From RGIG9060 sp052173655 (GTDB taxonomy: Bacteria; Spirochaetota; Spirochaetia; Treponematales; Treponemataceae), in the NCBI GenBank assembly GCA_052173655.1, contig JBQMYD010000002.1, forward strand, positions 247,779 through 311,778: 64,000 nucleotides of DNA, written 5' to 3'. The first letter of the stretch is position 1, and each line of letters begins with the position of its first letter. The position numbers and the translations under genes are program-made. Below the pieces are notes generated by a model, which worked only from the letters and a program-made list of their open reading frames with translations, was not told where the DNA came from and ran no database searches. Positions 1 to 9,785 of this stretch are shown here, one piece after another.

Positions 1-171
1 TAAATAGAACTCACAATATAAAATTATAACACGGCTTTTGAATAAATAAAACTTTTTATTTTTATGAAAATTTTTTATTTTTGCCTGAAAAATACTTCAA
101 CGGTGTACACATGGAATACTCAGCATATTTATGAAAAAATTTAAATAAATGCAACATTTTGTTTATAAATA

Positions 172-1212
172 TTACCGGTTTTTCTTTCTTTTGCCGGTAT
201 TTGGCTTTTTTTCTTTTTTTGCATATAATTTAGGGAAAAAAGTTGAAATCCCTTTTTTCTTTTTATAGGCTTGAATTCCTATTATAAGAAGTCCAAAAAA
301 TATCATAAGTAAACACAGAATTTGTCCTGTGGATATGTTTGCCAAAGACGTATTTATGTAAGTAGGTGCATTAGGATCTTTTAATATTACATATCCTATA
401 TCCATATCAGGTTCTCTGAAATATTCGATAAAAAATCTAAAAACACCGTAGGTTATAATGTACATTGCACCCATAAAACCGTCAAATGGCTTTTTTTTAC
501 GTATAAACCATAGTATACAAAAAGTTACGATACCTTCAAAAAAAGCTTCATAAATTTGGCTCGGATGACGTGGCAGGTTCACCATTCTCTGACCTTGTTC
601 AATTACGATGCCGCATTTTTCGGCAAATTCCTGTACCCAAGGTAGTGATGTTGAAAATCTTTGTGCAAAAGGAAAAATCATTCCCCAAGGTTGTGTTGTA
701 ATTCTTCCAAACAGTTCTCCGTTCAAAAAATTTCCAAGCCGTCCGAATGTGTATCCCAGCGGAATTGCTATAGTCATGGCATCAATCCATTTCCATACGG
801 GTTTTTTCTTGATAATGCACCAAAAAAGCATACCCAAAAAGCCGCCTACAACTCCTCCGTGATAACTCATGCCGGCAAGTCCGGTAAATTTACCATTTTG
901 AAAAGGCCAGAAAATCAACCATGGTTCTCTAATGTATGTTCCGCTTGTATCGTAAATAACGCAGGATCCAATTCTTGCCCCTATTAACAGAAAAATAACC
1001 GAAAATCCAAAAAAATTAAAAAGTTCATCATCGTCAACCTTATGATCCGGACTGTCTAAACTTCCCTCTTTTCTAATTTTTGTAAGAACAAAATAAGCTG
1101 TGGCAAATGCAAAAACATACATCAAACCGTACCAACGTAAAAAACTTAAAGCTTGCACATTAGGGATAATTTCGGGATGGATCCACGAAGGATAGTTAAG
1201 TGATAAAAGCAT
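172..1212 (-). CDS. lgt: Prolipoprotein diacylglyceryl transferase
   Basis: Lgt transfers a diacylglyceryl group from phosphatidylglycerol to the lipobox cysteine of prolipoproteins in the inner membrane, the first step of lipoprotein maturation. The 346-residue protein is multi-spanning. It has the family signature GRLGNFLNGELFGR at about residues 157-170 and the SYHGG segment at 116-120. The C-terminus is an unusually Lys-rich tail of about 25 residues. It is the last gene of a leftward group, 18 bp after the ATPase gene, and the two are probably co-transcribed. Several lipoproteins in the window would be its substrates. Confidence 0.95.
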   Translation of the reverse strand: MLLSLNYPSWIHPEIIPNVQALSFLRWYGLMYVFAFATAYFVLTKIRKEGSLDSPDHKVDDDELFNFFGFSVIFLLIGARIGSCVIYDTSGTYIREPWLIFWPFQNGKFTGLAGMSYHGGVVGGFLGMLFWCIIKKKPVWKWIDAMTIAIPLGYTFGRLGNFLNGELFGRITTQPWGMIFPFAQRFSTSLPWVQEFAEKCGIVIEQGQRMVNLPRHPSQIYEAFFEGIVTFCILWFIRKKKPFDGFMGAMYIITYGVFRFFIEYFREPDMDIGYVILKDPNAPTYINTSLANISTGQILCLLMIFFGLLIIGIQAYKKKKGISTFFPKLYAKKEKKPNTGKRKKNR

Positions 1213-1230
1213 TATTTTTCCTTTTTTTAA

Positions 1231-2358
1231 TTAAATTTTAAACCCTTGCTGAACCGCTTTTATCAGCTTGGATTTGTAAAGCATATTTTCTTTTCTAAGC
1301 TGTGTAATTTCATATTGTTGTGTTTTTATTGTTTCTGCAAGATCATTCATTGTAAGGGCTCCTGTTCCAAGCAAATCTTCAATGTAGGTCATTTTTGCTT
1401 CATAATCTTCATTTGCCTCCGTTTCCGCAGATTGAAAGCTGTCATAATCTTCATCAAATTTAAGCTCTTTTGCTTGTAAAATTTTTTCAGAAATACGGAA
1501 AATAGCTTGAGCAATCATAGATTGAGGTTTATAAATCGTAACAGGAAGTCTTGAAGCCAATGCAACATCTTGTATGCTGTCTCTGTAAATAATGCCCAAG
1601 TGGTCAAGATCAAGACCCAAATATTCAGAACATGAACGTCGTATTTTTTGTGCTTTGTCTGCATCCTTAGGATCATCAATCATGTTCAGCACAAGGCGAG
1701 GCTTGAATTGTTCCATTCGATGTTTAAAAACCGCAGCACTTTGAGGGTCTATATTTTCAATTGATTCTACCAATTTTGGAATATAAAGTCTTTGTAAAGA
1801 ATTGGAATCTTTTTTCAAATCTTCGAGAAATTTATAAGCTTTGGAATTCTTTTTAAAAGAATTATACATTAATCGGAAAACTGCATTTTTCAAAAAAAGA
1901 TAACCGTTAAGAGTTGCAGTTACTGTCGGAGCTGTAACTATTATTCCTTGTGGGGAAAGTAAAAAAAGATCCAAAATAGTAAGATGTGTTCCGGCTCCAA
2001 GGTCAAGTATTACGTAGTCTGCTTCAATTTGTTGTATTTTTTTTATCAAATCGTTTTTTTGGCTTATTTTAAGAGCCGTAAGACCCGGAATTTCTGCATC
2101 TCCTGCAATAAAATACACGTTAGGATAATCTGTAGGCATAATTAAGTCATTAAAATTTTTTGTAACTCCGCCAAGATAGGTCCCAATTCCCACCTTAGGG
2201 GCTTGCTGCCCAATTACAAGATGCAGGTTTGAAGCTCCCAAATCCAAATCTACTAAAACAGTTTTCTTTCCTAATTTCCCTAGAGTAATGCCGACGTTGG
2301 CAGAAAAAAGACTCTTTCCTACGCCGCCTTTTCCGCTTGCTATTGGAATTATTTGCAT
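1231..2358 (-). CDS. MinD/FlhG-like ParA-family ATPase
   Basis: A 375-residue P-loop ATPase of the MinD/ParA/FlhG class. The N-terminus has the deviant Walker A KGGVGKS (about residues 10-16), followed by VDLDLGASNLH and the Walker B-like VILDLGAG near residue 115. The C-terminal 80 residues look helical and coiled-coil. Family members control flagellar number or protein positioning at the membrane. In spirochaetes an FlhG-like role is plausible but is an inference from family, because no flagellar gene lies next to it. Its start overlaps the upstream membrane gene by 10 bp, which indicates an operon with lgt. Confidence 0.8.
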   Translation of the reverse strand: MQIIPIASGKGGVGKSLFSANVGITLGKLGKKTVLVDLDLGASNLHLVIGQQAPKVGIGTYLGGVTKNFNDLIMPTDYPNVYFIAGDAEIPGLTALKISQKNDLIKKIQQIEADYVILDLGAGTHLTILDLFLLSPQGIIVTAPTVTATLNGYLFLKNAVFRLMYNSFKKNSKAYKFLEDLKKDSNSLQRLYIPKLVESIENIDPQSAAVFKHRMEQFKPRLVLNMIDDPKDADKAQKIRRSCSEYLGLDLDHLGIIYRDSIQDVALASRLPVTIYKPQSMIAQAIFRISEKILQAKELKFDEDYDSFQSAETEANEDYEAKMTYIEDLLGTGALTMNDLAETIKTQQYEITQLRKENMLYKSKLIKAVQQGFKI

Positions 2359-2780
2359 ATAACTTCTCTATCCTCAATATTTTTTTTACCGATTTTATAA
2401 AATTCAATTCCAATTATAACATCAAATATCAAAAATATCATCATAAAAATTGAAGTTATATGACTACTTGAGTTTCCGAATTTTATTTGTTGTATGACGG
2501 ATTTTTTTGCAAAAATCACGTATCCAATGTAACTTATAACCGACATCAGTTTTATTATAGGCATAAGATTTAAACATTTTTTAAATTTGTCTGAATCGAA
2601 AATTGCTCCTATACAAATAATTGCAGGAATAACTAAAAGAGGTATCGCATAAAACCATGCAGGTGTTTGCAAAGGGATACTTTCTGTGCCGGGTAAAGAA
2701 ATTATTGCAGTACAACGACATAATTCATAAACGGCACAAACATAGATAAAAAAATTTTGTTTATTAGGTTTTTCTCTCAT
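2349..2780 (-). CDS. Small four-helix membrane protein, unknown function
   Basis: A 143-residue hydrophobic protein with about four predicted transmembrane helices (roughly residues 9-28, 42-62, 78-95 and 107-128) and short charged loops. I do not recognise a family. It overlaps the following MinD-like gene by 10 bp on the same strand, so it looks like the first gene of the unit that ends with lgt. An intergenic region of about 120 bp separates it from the divergent pepT and probably holds both promoters. Confidence 0.6.
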   Translation of the reverse strand: MREKPNKQNFFIYVCAVYELCRCTAIISLPGTESIPLQTPAWFYAIPLLVIPAIICIGAIFDSDKFKKCLNLMPIIKLMSVISYIGYVIFAKKSVIQQIKFGNSSSHITSIFMMIFLIFDVIIGIEFYKIGKKNIEDREVICK

Positions 2781-2900
2781 GACGAAATTTTATGTTTCAT
2801 AACGATTTTGGTCAATATCTTTACCATTATCTGTATTGAACAGTTTTTTGTTATGATATAGCATAAATTTGTACATAGGTGTAAATAAAAAGGCATTATA

Positions 2901-4145
2901 ATGGCAGAAGAAAAATCAAAAAAATTTCCGTTTGAAAATTCTCTTTTACGACGTTTTTTAAAGTATGTCGGTATCTGGACAACAAGTGATTATCAACTTG
3001 CAGATGAAGGTGTACAACCTTCTACGGAACGTCAGCTCGATTTTGCACATATTCTTGAAGATGAATTGAAACAGCTTTGTAAAAATGTACAGACTACGAT
3101 TAGTGAATACGGTTATGTATATGCTAAAATTCCTCCGTCAGCAGGTTATGAGAAAGTTCCGTCTGTAGGTTTTTTAGCTCATATGGATACTTCTCCTGAT
3201 GCTCCCGGCGAAAACGTAAAGCCGCAAATTTTTGAAAGAGATGATTTGAAATTCGGTTTTGCAAGAGATACTGTTATAACTTCTGACGGTTCTACTTTAT
3301 TAGGTGCGGATGACAAAGCCGGCATTGCAGAGATTTTGACGGCGTTGCAGGTTATTTTGGGAATTGATGATGAGGGGAACTCTTTAAAAGAAATTCCTCA
3401 TGGACAAATCGAGGTAATCTTTTCTCCGGATGAAGAAACAGGGCACGGAATGGATCATGTTCCTTTGGATTTGATAGAGTCAAAGCAGTGTTATACAGTG
3501 GATGGCGGTGGTTTAGGTGAAATTGAAGGTGAATGTTTTAATGCATATAAAACTGAAATACTTTTTACCGGAAAATCCATGCACACAGGTAGCGGACGGA
3601 ACGGTTTAATAAATGCCATAACAATGGCTTCAAATTTTATAGCTTTACTTCCTCACACTCAAACTCCTGAAACTACAAGCGAGTATGAAGGTTTTTATGT
3701 TCCCATTTCATTTGAAGGTGATATTGAAAGTACAAAAGTTACGCTCTTACTTAGAGATTTTACCACGGAAGGAATAGAAAAACGCAAAGAAACTGTACAA
3801 ATATTTGCAAACACAATTAAAGCCAAATTTCCGGGAAGTTTTGTAGGAGTAACTCATACTGAACAATATAAAAATATGAAAATGGAACTGGAAAAAGTTC
3901 CATACGTTATGGAAAATTTAATTCAAGCGGTAAAATGTGCAGGAATTGAACCTTGCATAAAACAAATACGAGGCGGCACGGACGGAAGTCGGCTTACAGA
4001 GCTTGGTATCCCAACGCCAAATATTTTTACCGGCGGACATAATTTTCACTCAAAAACGGAGTGGGCAAGTCTTACACAAATGTGCTATAGTGTAAAAACA
4101 ATTATAGAATTGATAAAAATTTACGGTGCAAACGGTGCCGAATAG
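2901..4145 (+). CDS. pepT: Peptidase T (tripeptide aminopeptidase)
   Basis: A cytosolic M20 metallopeptidase that removes the N-terminal residue from tripeptides. At 414 residues it matches the family length. Visible metal and catalytic motifs in order are HMDTSPDAPG, GADDKAGIAEI, SPDEETGHG, the dimerisation stretch with MHTGSGRNG, GGTDGSR and GGHNFHS. It precedes murA by 8 bp, so the two are likely translated from one message. Peptide use as carbon and nitrogen source fits a host-associated anaerobic spirochaete (inference). Confidence 0.95.
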   Translation: MAEEKSKKFPFENSLLRRFLKYVGIWTTSDYQLADEGVQPSTERQLDFAHILEDELKQLCKNVQTTISEYGYVYAKIPPSAGYEKVPSVGFLAHMDTSPDAPGENVKPQIFERDDLKFGFARDTVITSDGSTLLGADDKAGIAEILTALQVILGIDDEGNSLKEIPHGQIEVIFSPDEETGHGMDHVPLDLIESKQCYTVDGGGLGEIEGECFNAYKTEILFTGKSMHTGSGRNGLINAITMASNFIALLPHTQTPETTSEYEGFYVPISFEGDIESTKVTLLLRDFTTEGIEKRKETVQIFANTIKAKFPGSFVGVTHTEQYKNMKMELEKVPYVMENLIQAVKCAGIEPCIKQIRGGTDGSRLTELGIPTPNIFTGGHNFHSKTEWASLTQMCYSVKTIIELIKIYGANGAE

Positions 4146-4153
4146 GGATTAAA

Positions 4154-5434
4154 ATGTACGAATATCATATTGAAGGGTCTTTCCCAATAAAAGGAACGGT
4201 AAGGGCAAGTGGAAATAAAAATGCAGCACTTCCATGTATTGCGGCTGTCCTTTTGACAAAAGAAAAAGTTATTCTTAGAAATATTCCCGATATTGAAGAT
4301 ACCGGAGTTATGATAAAAATTCTTGAGGGAATGGGCGTTAAGGCTTTAAAAATCGCAGAGAATGCTTGGGAATTTGATCCTTCAGAAAAAATTAATCCTG
4401 ATGTTCCTGCCGATATGGCAAAAAAAATCAGAGCTTCAATTTTGTTTGCAGGACCGCTTTTAGCTAGATGTGGAAAAGCTAATATTGCAAGTCCGGGAGG
4501 GGATGTTATCGGCAGAAGGAGGATTGACACTCATCTTTTGGTGCTGGAAGGACTTGGTGCCAGAATAGATACTGCCGGTCATCTTTTGTTCACTGCGAAT
4601 AAACTTGTAGGCGACGATATATTCTTGGATGAAGCAAGTGTTACTGCTACGGAAAATGCTGTTATGGCAGCCTGTCTTGCAGAAGGTCAAACAATTCTTA
4701 CAAATACAGCAAGCGAGCCTCATGTTAGAGATCTTTGTAACTTATTGAATTCTATGGGAGCCGACATTTCCGGAAGCGGTTCCAACTGCGTAAAAATAAA
4801 CGGTGTAAAAGAACTTCACGGTACGGATTTCACAATTGGCCCTGACTACATGGAGATAGGTTCTTTTATTGGACTTGCAGCTGCTACGCACGGTTCAATC
4901 AGAATTGAAGGTGTTGATCAAAGGGATATGAGATGTATAAAGCTGGGTTTTGCAAGACTGGGAATTACATGGCAAGTTGATGAAAATGCGATTATAGTTG
5001 ACAGCGGTCAAAATATGGAGGTTGTTCCTGATTTAGGAGGAATGATTCCAAAAATAGACGATGCTCCTTGGCCCGGTTTTCCACCTGATCTTACAAGTAT
5101 CATGACTGTAGTTGCTACACAGGTAAACGGGACTGTCATGATCCACGAAAAAATGTTTGAAAGTCGTATGTTTTTTGTAGATAAACTTATCGGAATGGGT
5201 GCCCGCATTGTTCTTTGCGATCCTCATCGAGCCGTAGTTTCAGGTCCAACTCCTTTACATGGAACGGAACTGGTCTCTCCTGACGTTAGAGCAGGTATGG
5301 CAATGGTGATTGCTGCCATGAGTGCTAGGGGTGAGAGCCGCATAAAGAATGTATATCAAGTAGAACGTGGCTACGAGCATCTTACAGAAAAGTTGCAATC
5401 TTTAGGTGCACACATTGAGCGGATTACAATGTAA
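4154..5434 (+). CDS. murA: UDP-N-acetylglucosamine 1-carboxyvinyltransferase with Asp in place of the catalytic Cys
   Basis: MurA catalyses the first committed step of peptidoglycan synthesis, adding enolpyruvate from PEP to UDP-GlcNAc. The 426-residue sequence has the N-terminal GNKNAALP motif and the RASILFAGPLLAR segment. The active-site loop reads GGDVIGRRR, with Asp at residue 117 where most bacteria have the cysteine that fosfomycin alkylates (Cys115 in E. coli). Cys-to-Asp MurA enzymes are known to be active and intrinsically fosfomycin-insensitive. The gene is downstream of pepT and convergent with the next membrane gene. Confidence 0.95.
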   Translation: MYEYHIEGSFPIKGTVRASGNKNAALPCIAAVLLTKEKVILRNIPDIEDTGVMIKILEGMGVKALKIAENAWEFDPSEKINPDVPADMAKKIRASILFAGPLLARCGKANIASPGGDVIGRRRIDTHLLVLEGLGARIDTAGHLLFTANKLVGDDIFLDEASVTATENAVMAACLAEGQTILTNTASEPHVRDLCNLLNSMGADISGSGSNCVKINGVKELHGTDFTIGPDYMEIGSFIGLAAATHGSIRIEGVDQRDMRCIKLGFARLGITWQVDENAIIVDSGQNMEVVPDLGGMIPKIDDAPWPGFPPDLTSIMTVVATQVNGTVMIHEKMFESRMFFVDKLIGMGARIVLCDPHRAVVSGPTPLHGTELVSPDVRAGMAMVIAAMSARGESRIKNVYQVERGYEHLTEKLQSLGAHIERITM

Positions 5435-5455
5435 CAAAAATTTCATGAAAGCAAT

Positions 5456-7267
5456 TTAACTGCGGATTGCTGCAAAACGGAATGTTACACAAAAAATTAA
5501 TACTGATAAGGTTACAAGGGTTATTAGCAGTGCGTAAGAACCTGTTGCTCCTAAAATTCCATACAAGATAATTCCTACAAAATATTTTGCAAATTCAATG
5601 AAAACGTATGCTGCAGAAAAAAGAAAAGGGAATAATAACAGCCAAATCAACTTGAACTGTTCATCCCTAAGATACCTTGTATACCACGCTATTGTTCCCG
5701 CTATTAAAAAAAGAAATAACAAAATAAATGGATATGCAAGCCTTGAAATCATTGCATGTGAAAAAATTTCTCTTGAGTACCCGTATTTTGGAGCATTTTT
5801 TATGAACTTCCACAGACTGAAAAGTCCCATAGTTTTTGCTCCTTGTGAAACATCACATAAAGTTGAAAAAACATCGTAAGAAACCGGCATTATATAAGAT
5901 TTTGCAAAGAAAGGTTCATCTTCGGTAAAATATTCGTATTTAGGCTCTACGTAAATATTTTTATCTTTTCGATCTACGGATTTTAACAGCACGTAAGGAA
6001 TCATCTCGGTTTTGTATCGCTCATTTACGAACGACTGAAATTGATTGTTGGTACTGTCCAATGGAAATGAACACATTTTTGCGTAAGGTACACTCATGTT
6101 ATACATAATAAAGCCGTCTTTATCATAGGAAACTATCGAAAATTCACGCAAATACATTATCATTCTGCTTGCTGATTTTATTGACGTAATTCCTGAAATA
6201 GAAATGACATCTTTTCCGCCGTGCAGTTGATCTAAAGTAAAATAAATATTTCTAAATTTTTCAAATTTTTGTAAATTTGAGGTTTCGTCCATGAAAAAAC
6301 ATTGTTGTAAAAGTTTTTCTTTTGATTTTTCATAATATTTACGAATGTCATAATCCAAAGGAAAACGCTCTAACAGATCGGAAAAAATATAATAAGATTT
6401 TGTAACTTCACCTTGTTTTAAATATCTATAGCCGGATTTTTTTGTTTCAAAAATTTCTTTTGAAAGGTCATTTTCAAAGGACTTTGTTTCCGAAAGTTTA
6501 TTCCATGCTTCTGCGGCAATTTGAGTTGCCTTGATTCTGTTTGCATCATTTTTAGAATTTATTTCGATAATTTGTGAGGCATAGTAATGGGCATTTATGT
6601 AGTCTTCATTTTCAAAGCAAAAAATTGCACTTTTTAGTAAATTAGGAACGGTATCGGTTTCATTTTTTTTATCGATTTTTGTCTTTAATTCATTTTTGTT
6701 TTTATTATTTTCGTCCATTTTTGAAAGGGCAAGTTCAATTTTTGCCAGCATTTCGGATGAAGGTCTGTATTTTGGATACAAGTCTATGGCTGATTTTGCG
6801 TAAAAAAGTGATGATTTATAATCGCCTGCATTGTATTTTTCTTCAGCAAGGGAAAGATATTCTTCTATATTTGCAGAGTCTTCTTTTGCAACTTTTTGTG
6901 CATTTAAAATAAAAGGGGTTCCCATTTCCGTACAAATAAAACATAAAATCGTGCAACAAAGAGAAACCAGCATTATGCTTTTTAAATATCTTGCATTGTC
7001 TTTTGAAAATCTTTCTCCGGAGGTTTGTTTATCTTTTCCGAATGCCCATGAATAGCTTACTATTATTCCGGAAATAAACAAAGCCGGGAGAGTTTTAAAA
7101 AATAACATTAAACCGGCTTGAAATTTATACATCCCGAATGTGTACAGGGCTACACTTGGCATTTTATAAAAAATAAAACCACAAGCTATACATAGAATAA
7201 AACCTACAATGAACTCAATTCCGATAATAAATATGATGTGTTTTGAAAAACCTATTTTAAATTTCAT
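5456..7267 (-). CDS. Membrane protein with TPR-like middle region
   Basis: A 603-residue protein with about three N-terminal transmembrane helices (roughly residues 10-35, 50-72, 92-115), a large soluble middle part and three C-terminal helices (about 510-600). The middle part contains TPR-like helices near 130-190 and 215-265, with the pattern A-E-x-K-Y-x-x-G-D-Y-x-x-S. No enzymatic motif is visible. It lies 3 bp after a second protein of the same TM-soluble-TM layout and after a STAS protein, all on one strand. The layout recalls LptF/LptG-type permease subunits, but I see no sequence signature, so this is only a topological comparison. Confidence 0.5.
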   Translation of the reverse strand: MKFKIGFSKHIIFIIGIEFIVGFILCIACGFIFYKMPSVALYTFGMYKFQAGLMLFFKTLPALFISGIIVSYSWAFGKDKQTSGERFSKDNARYLKSIMLVSLCCTILCFICTEMGTPFILNAQKVAKEDSANIEEYLSLAEEKYNAGDYKSSLFYAKSAIDLYPKYRPSSEMLAKIELALSKMDENNKNKNELKTKIDKKNETDTVPNLLKSAIFCFENEDYINAHYYASQIIEINSKNDANRIKATQIAAEAWNKLSETKSFENDLSKEIFETKKSGYRYLKQGEVTKSYYIFSDLLERFPLDYDIRKYYEKSKEKLLQQCFFMDETSNLQKFEKFRNIYFTLDQLHGGKDVISISGITSIKSASRMIMYLREFSIVSYDKDGFIMYNMSVPYAKMCSFPLDSTNNQFQSFVNERYKTEMIPYVLLKSVDRKDKNIYVEPKYEYFTEDEPFFAKSYIMPVSYDVFSTLCDVSQGAKTMGLFSLWKFIKNAPKYGYSREIFSHAMISRLAYPFILLFLFLIAGTIAWYTRYLRDEQFKLIWLLLFPFLFSAAYVFIEFAKYFVGIILYGILGATGSYALLITLVTLSVLIFCVTFRFAAIRS

Positions 7268-7270
7268 ATT

Positions 7271-8269
7271 TCAGGATTTCCTCTTTTTTACGGCTACTGG
7301 TCTGTCGCCATTATCGTCTTTTTCGTTTGCATGAGGATTTTTTATTATTTTTATGATTCCTATCGTCAAGGAAAATAAAAAGAATATTGTATTTGCAATT
7401 ATTTGCAAAATTTGTCTGTTCGCTAAAAAATCTACTTTTTTATGTATAAAATAGGCAACGATTTTATTTGCGGTTTGCGAAGAATAGATTTTTAAATTTA
7501 CAAAACAGTAGATAAAGAAGAAAGCAAAAACCAAGCATAAATTGCAAAGTCGCCATTTACTGTAGTGAGAAAAACCTATTACAGAATGTATTGCCAAAGC
7601 CATAGATATTAAAGCTGCTAAATACAGCCCCTTGCCTTTGTATGAATATCTTGCAATTTCCGTGATAAGATTAAGAGTATCGCAAAAATGATTCATGAAT
7701 CCTCCGGGCTTTAGAATTGAATCAAAAAGAGGATCTTGAATATTGTGAGTGTCTTTGTCAATTTCAAAAAAATCATACAGGCTTACATCAGTAAATGTTG
7801 AAACGGAATTTTTTGTAATTAAAATACCGGATCCGGTAAGGCTATATTCATTAAGTGAAGTAAAATAAACCGTACCTTTTTCAGTTTGTCTAAAATAATT
7901 TTTTGAAATAAAATTTTTGTTTTGTTCATTTTCATTGTTAAATTCAATTACATCTGAAAATTTTACCGAAAGAGGAAAAATGACTGCCCATGTTAATCCT
8001 GTAAGAAAAAGATATATACCAAAATTTGTCCATTTTTCGGAAGAGTGGCGAATAAAATAAAAAATTATAAAAAGAGTCGAAAGAATCGAGGAAAACGGCG
8101 AAGAAAAAGTAATTCCTTTTAGTAATAATTTAAAATCGAAAATATCCATCGTTCCGCCGGCAGAAAAATTCAAGCAATCATTGTACAAAACATAGCCGAG
8201 AGTACCGATCAAAGTTATGAAAATAAAAGTGATTAAAAAAACTATAATAAGAAAAAAAGATTTTTTCAT
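7271..8269 (-). CDS. Membrane protein, partner of the preceding TM-soluble-TM protein
   Basis: A 332-residue protein with about three N-terminal transmembrane helices (residues 5-30, 52-75, 82-105), a soluble domain of about 110 residues and three C-terminal helices (about 220-245, 248-268, 293-313). It ends in a basic tail. No family was recognised. It is packed between the STAS gene (12 bp away) and the larger membrane gene (3 bp away). The paired arrangement suggests the two membrane proteins form one complex (inference). Confidence 0.5.
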   Translation of the reverse strand: MKKSFFLIIVFLITFIFITLIGTLGYVLYNDCLNFSAGGTMDIFDFKLLLKGITFSSPFSSILSTLFIIFYFIRHSSEKWTNFGIYLFLTGLTWAVIFPLSVKFSDVIEFNNENEQNKNFISKNYFRQTEKGTVYFTSLNEYSLTGSGILITKNSVSTFTDVSLYDFFEIDKDTHNIQDPLFDSILKPGGFMNHFCDTLNLITEIARYSYKGKGLYLAALISMALAIHSVIGFSHYSKWRLCNLCLVFAFFFIYCFVNLKIYSSQTANKIVAYFIHKKVDFLANRQILQIIANTIFFLFSLTIGIIKIIKNPHANEKDDNGDRPVAVKKRKS

Positions 8270-8281
8270 CCAGATTAGAAA

Positions 8282-8830
8282 CTAACCTAAGGAAACCGTT
8301 CCCTGCCCATTAATGGCAATAATGGATTTGCACTCCGAACACCTAAAACGTCCGGCTTTTACAGCCTTTAGTTTTTTATTGCACAACGGACAGGAAAAAA
8401 CTTTTGGAAAAATGGAAACTTCTTCAGGAATTTCTCTCTTAAAGAACGATACTGCTTCTTCCAACGATTCTTTGATATTGAAAAACTGCGAAAATCCTAA
8501 AAGCTGGAAAACTTCATAAACTTTAGGCTGAATTTCAAGAAGAACGAGATCTCCTCCTTTCGGTTTTACCATCTTTAGAAATGCCGTAAAAGAGCCTATT
8601 CCCGTAGAGGAAACATATGAAAGTCCTCTGCAACTGAAAACCAAATTAACAAAACCTGCTTCTACGATCTTTCCAACTTGTTTTTGAAAAAAATTTGAGT
8701 TGTACGTGTCTATATATCCTGTAAGAAAAATCAATATGCTGTTTTCGAGTGATGATATCTTTTCAAGAACCATCTTTAAACTCTCGTCTTTATCTTCATC
8801 AAAACCAGGTACAATACTATTGTTACTCAT
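8282..8830 (-). CDS. STAS-domain (anti-sigma antagonist type) protein with C-terminal zinc ribbon
   Basis: A 182-residue protein. Residues of about 20-125 form a STAS domain, with the conserved loop YVSSTGIGSF that holds the phosphorylatable Ser of SpoIIAA-type antagonists. Residues 145-172 carry two CxxC pairs (CPLC and CSEC) that form a zinc ribbon. STAS proteins of this type release sigma factors or act as switch partners. No anti-sigma kinase is adjacent. The added zinc ribbon is unusual and could serve protein or nucleic-acid contact. It is the first gene of the leftward three-gene group. Confidence 0.75.
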   Translation of the reverse strand: MSNNSIVPGFDEDKDESLKMVLEKISSLENSILIFLTGYIDTYNSNFFQKQVGKIVEAGFVNLVFSCRGLSYVSSTGIGSFTAFLKMVKPKGGDLVLLEIQPKVYEVFQLLGFSQFFNIKESLEEAVSFFKREIPEEVSIFPKVFSCPLCNKKLKAVKAGRFRCSECKSIIAINGQGTVSLG

Positions 8831-8933
8831 TTTTACTCCATAGAAAATTATAATGACTGAAAACTGCCTACTTCACATGATACACCAAAAAAGCTTGGTA
8901 GTCAAATATTTTTAAATGGTATAATCTGTAGTA

Positions 8934-9737
8934 ATGAAAACTGTAATTATCGGTGCAAGCGGTGGAATAGGTAAAAGTTTAACTTTGGAAATTTCAAAAC
9001 GTATAAAAAAATCCGAGCAGAAAAATAATTCTAAGATGGACTTTGTTCTTCAAGGAAAATCCATGGAAAAATTGAATATCATCTGCGATCTTTTAAAAAA
9101 AAACATTACTGCACATGTTGTAGACACGGATGAATGCACAAATTTTTGTTCCGATTTTCATATCAAAACTTTTTCTCTTGATTTTTTTAACTTTTACAAA
9201 GATTTTAATTTGCTTCCCCAAAATTTTATGAACGAAATAAAAACCGCGGATTTACTTTGTATTTGCTACGGTCCGTTTTTGCAAAAAGACTTGCACAAAA
9301 TGAATGCATTTGAAATTCAATCTATTTGTAATCTTGTGTTTGCTTTACCGGCTCATTTTATTTGTAATTCTTTACCACATATGATACAAAAAAAATCCGG
9401 TAATATTTTTGTTTTTGGGGGAACCGGCACAGATTCTGTTTGTGCTTTTAAAACTAATGCTGTATACGGGGCTCAAAAAATTGCATTGTGCAGTCTTGTA
9501 AAATCTGTTGCACAAAATTATGCAAAAATGGGAATAAGATGTAATGCAGTGCTTCCGGGGTTTGTTGAAACTGAATATGTGAATTTGGAGCAAAAAAGGC
9601 ATTACTTAGAGCTTTTGGGAGGTCAGGATATGATAAGTACTGATGAAATTGCAAAAATATCTGCCGATTTAATTTTTGATGAAAGAAAAAACGGTGTTTT
9701 GTTTCCGTATGACAAAGGCTGGAAACGTAATTCGTAA
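8934..9737 (+). CDS. Short-chain dehydrogenase/reductase
   Basis: A 267-residue SDR-fold NAD(P)-dependent oxidoreductase. The N-terminal cofactor motif is GASGGIGKS (residues 7-15). The catalytic YxxxK reads YGAQK after the Ser-region FVFGGTGTDS, and RCNAVLPGFVETE follows in the usual position. The substrate cannot be told from sequence. The insert between the first two strands (residues 40-90) is longer than in FabG. It is followed 48 bp later by the TrmJ-like gene on the same strand. Confidence 0.8.
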   Translation: MKTVIIGASGGIGKSLTLEISKRIKKSEQKNNSKMDFVLQGKSMEKLNIICDLLKKNITAHVVDTDECTNFCSDFHIKTFSLDFFNFYKDFNLLPQNFMNEIKTADLLCICYGPFLQKDLHKMNAFEIQSICNLVFALPAHFICNSLPHMIQKKSGNIFVFGGTGTDSVCAFKTNAVYGAQKIALCSLVKSVAQNYAKMGIRCNAVLPGFVETEYVNLEQKRHYLELLGGQDMISTDEIAKISADLIFDERKNGVLFPYDKGWKRNS

Positions 9738-9785
9738 AAACTGCAACAGATAAAGAATACAATAAATAAAAGACGGAGTAAAAAA

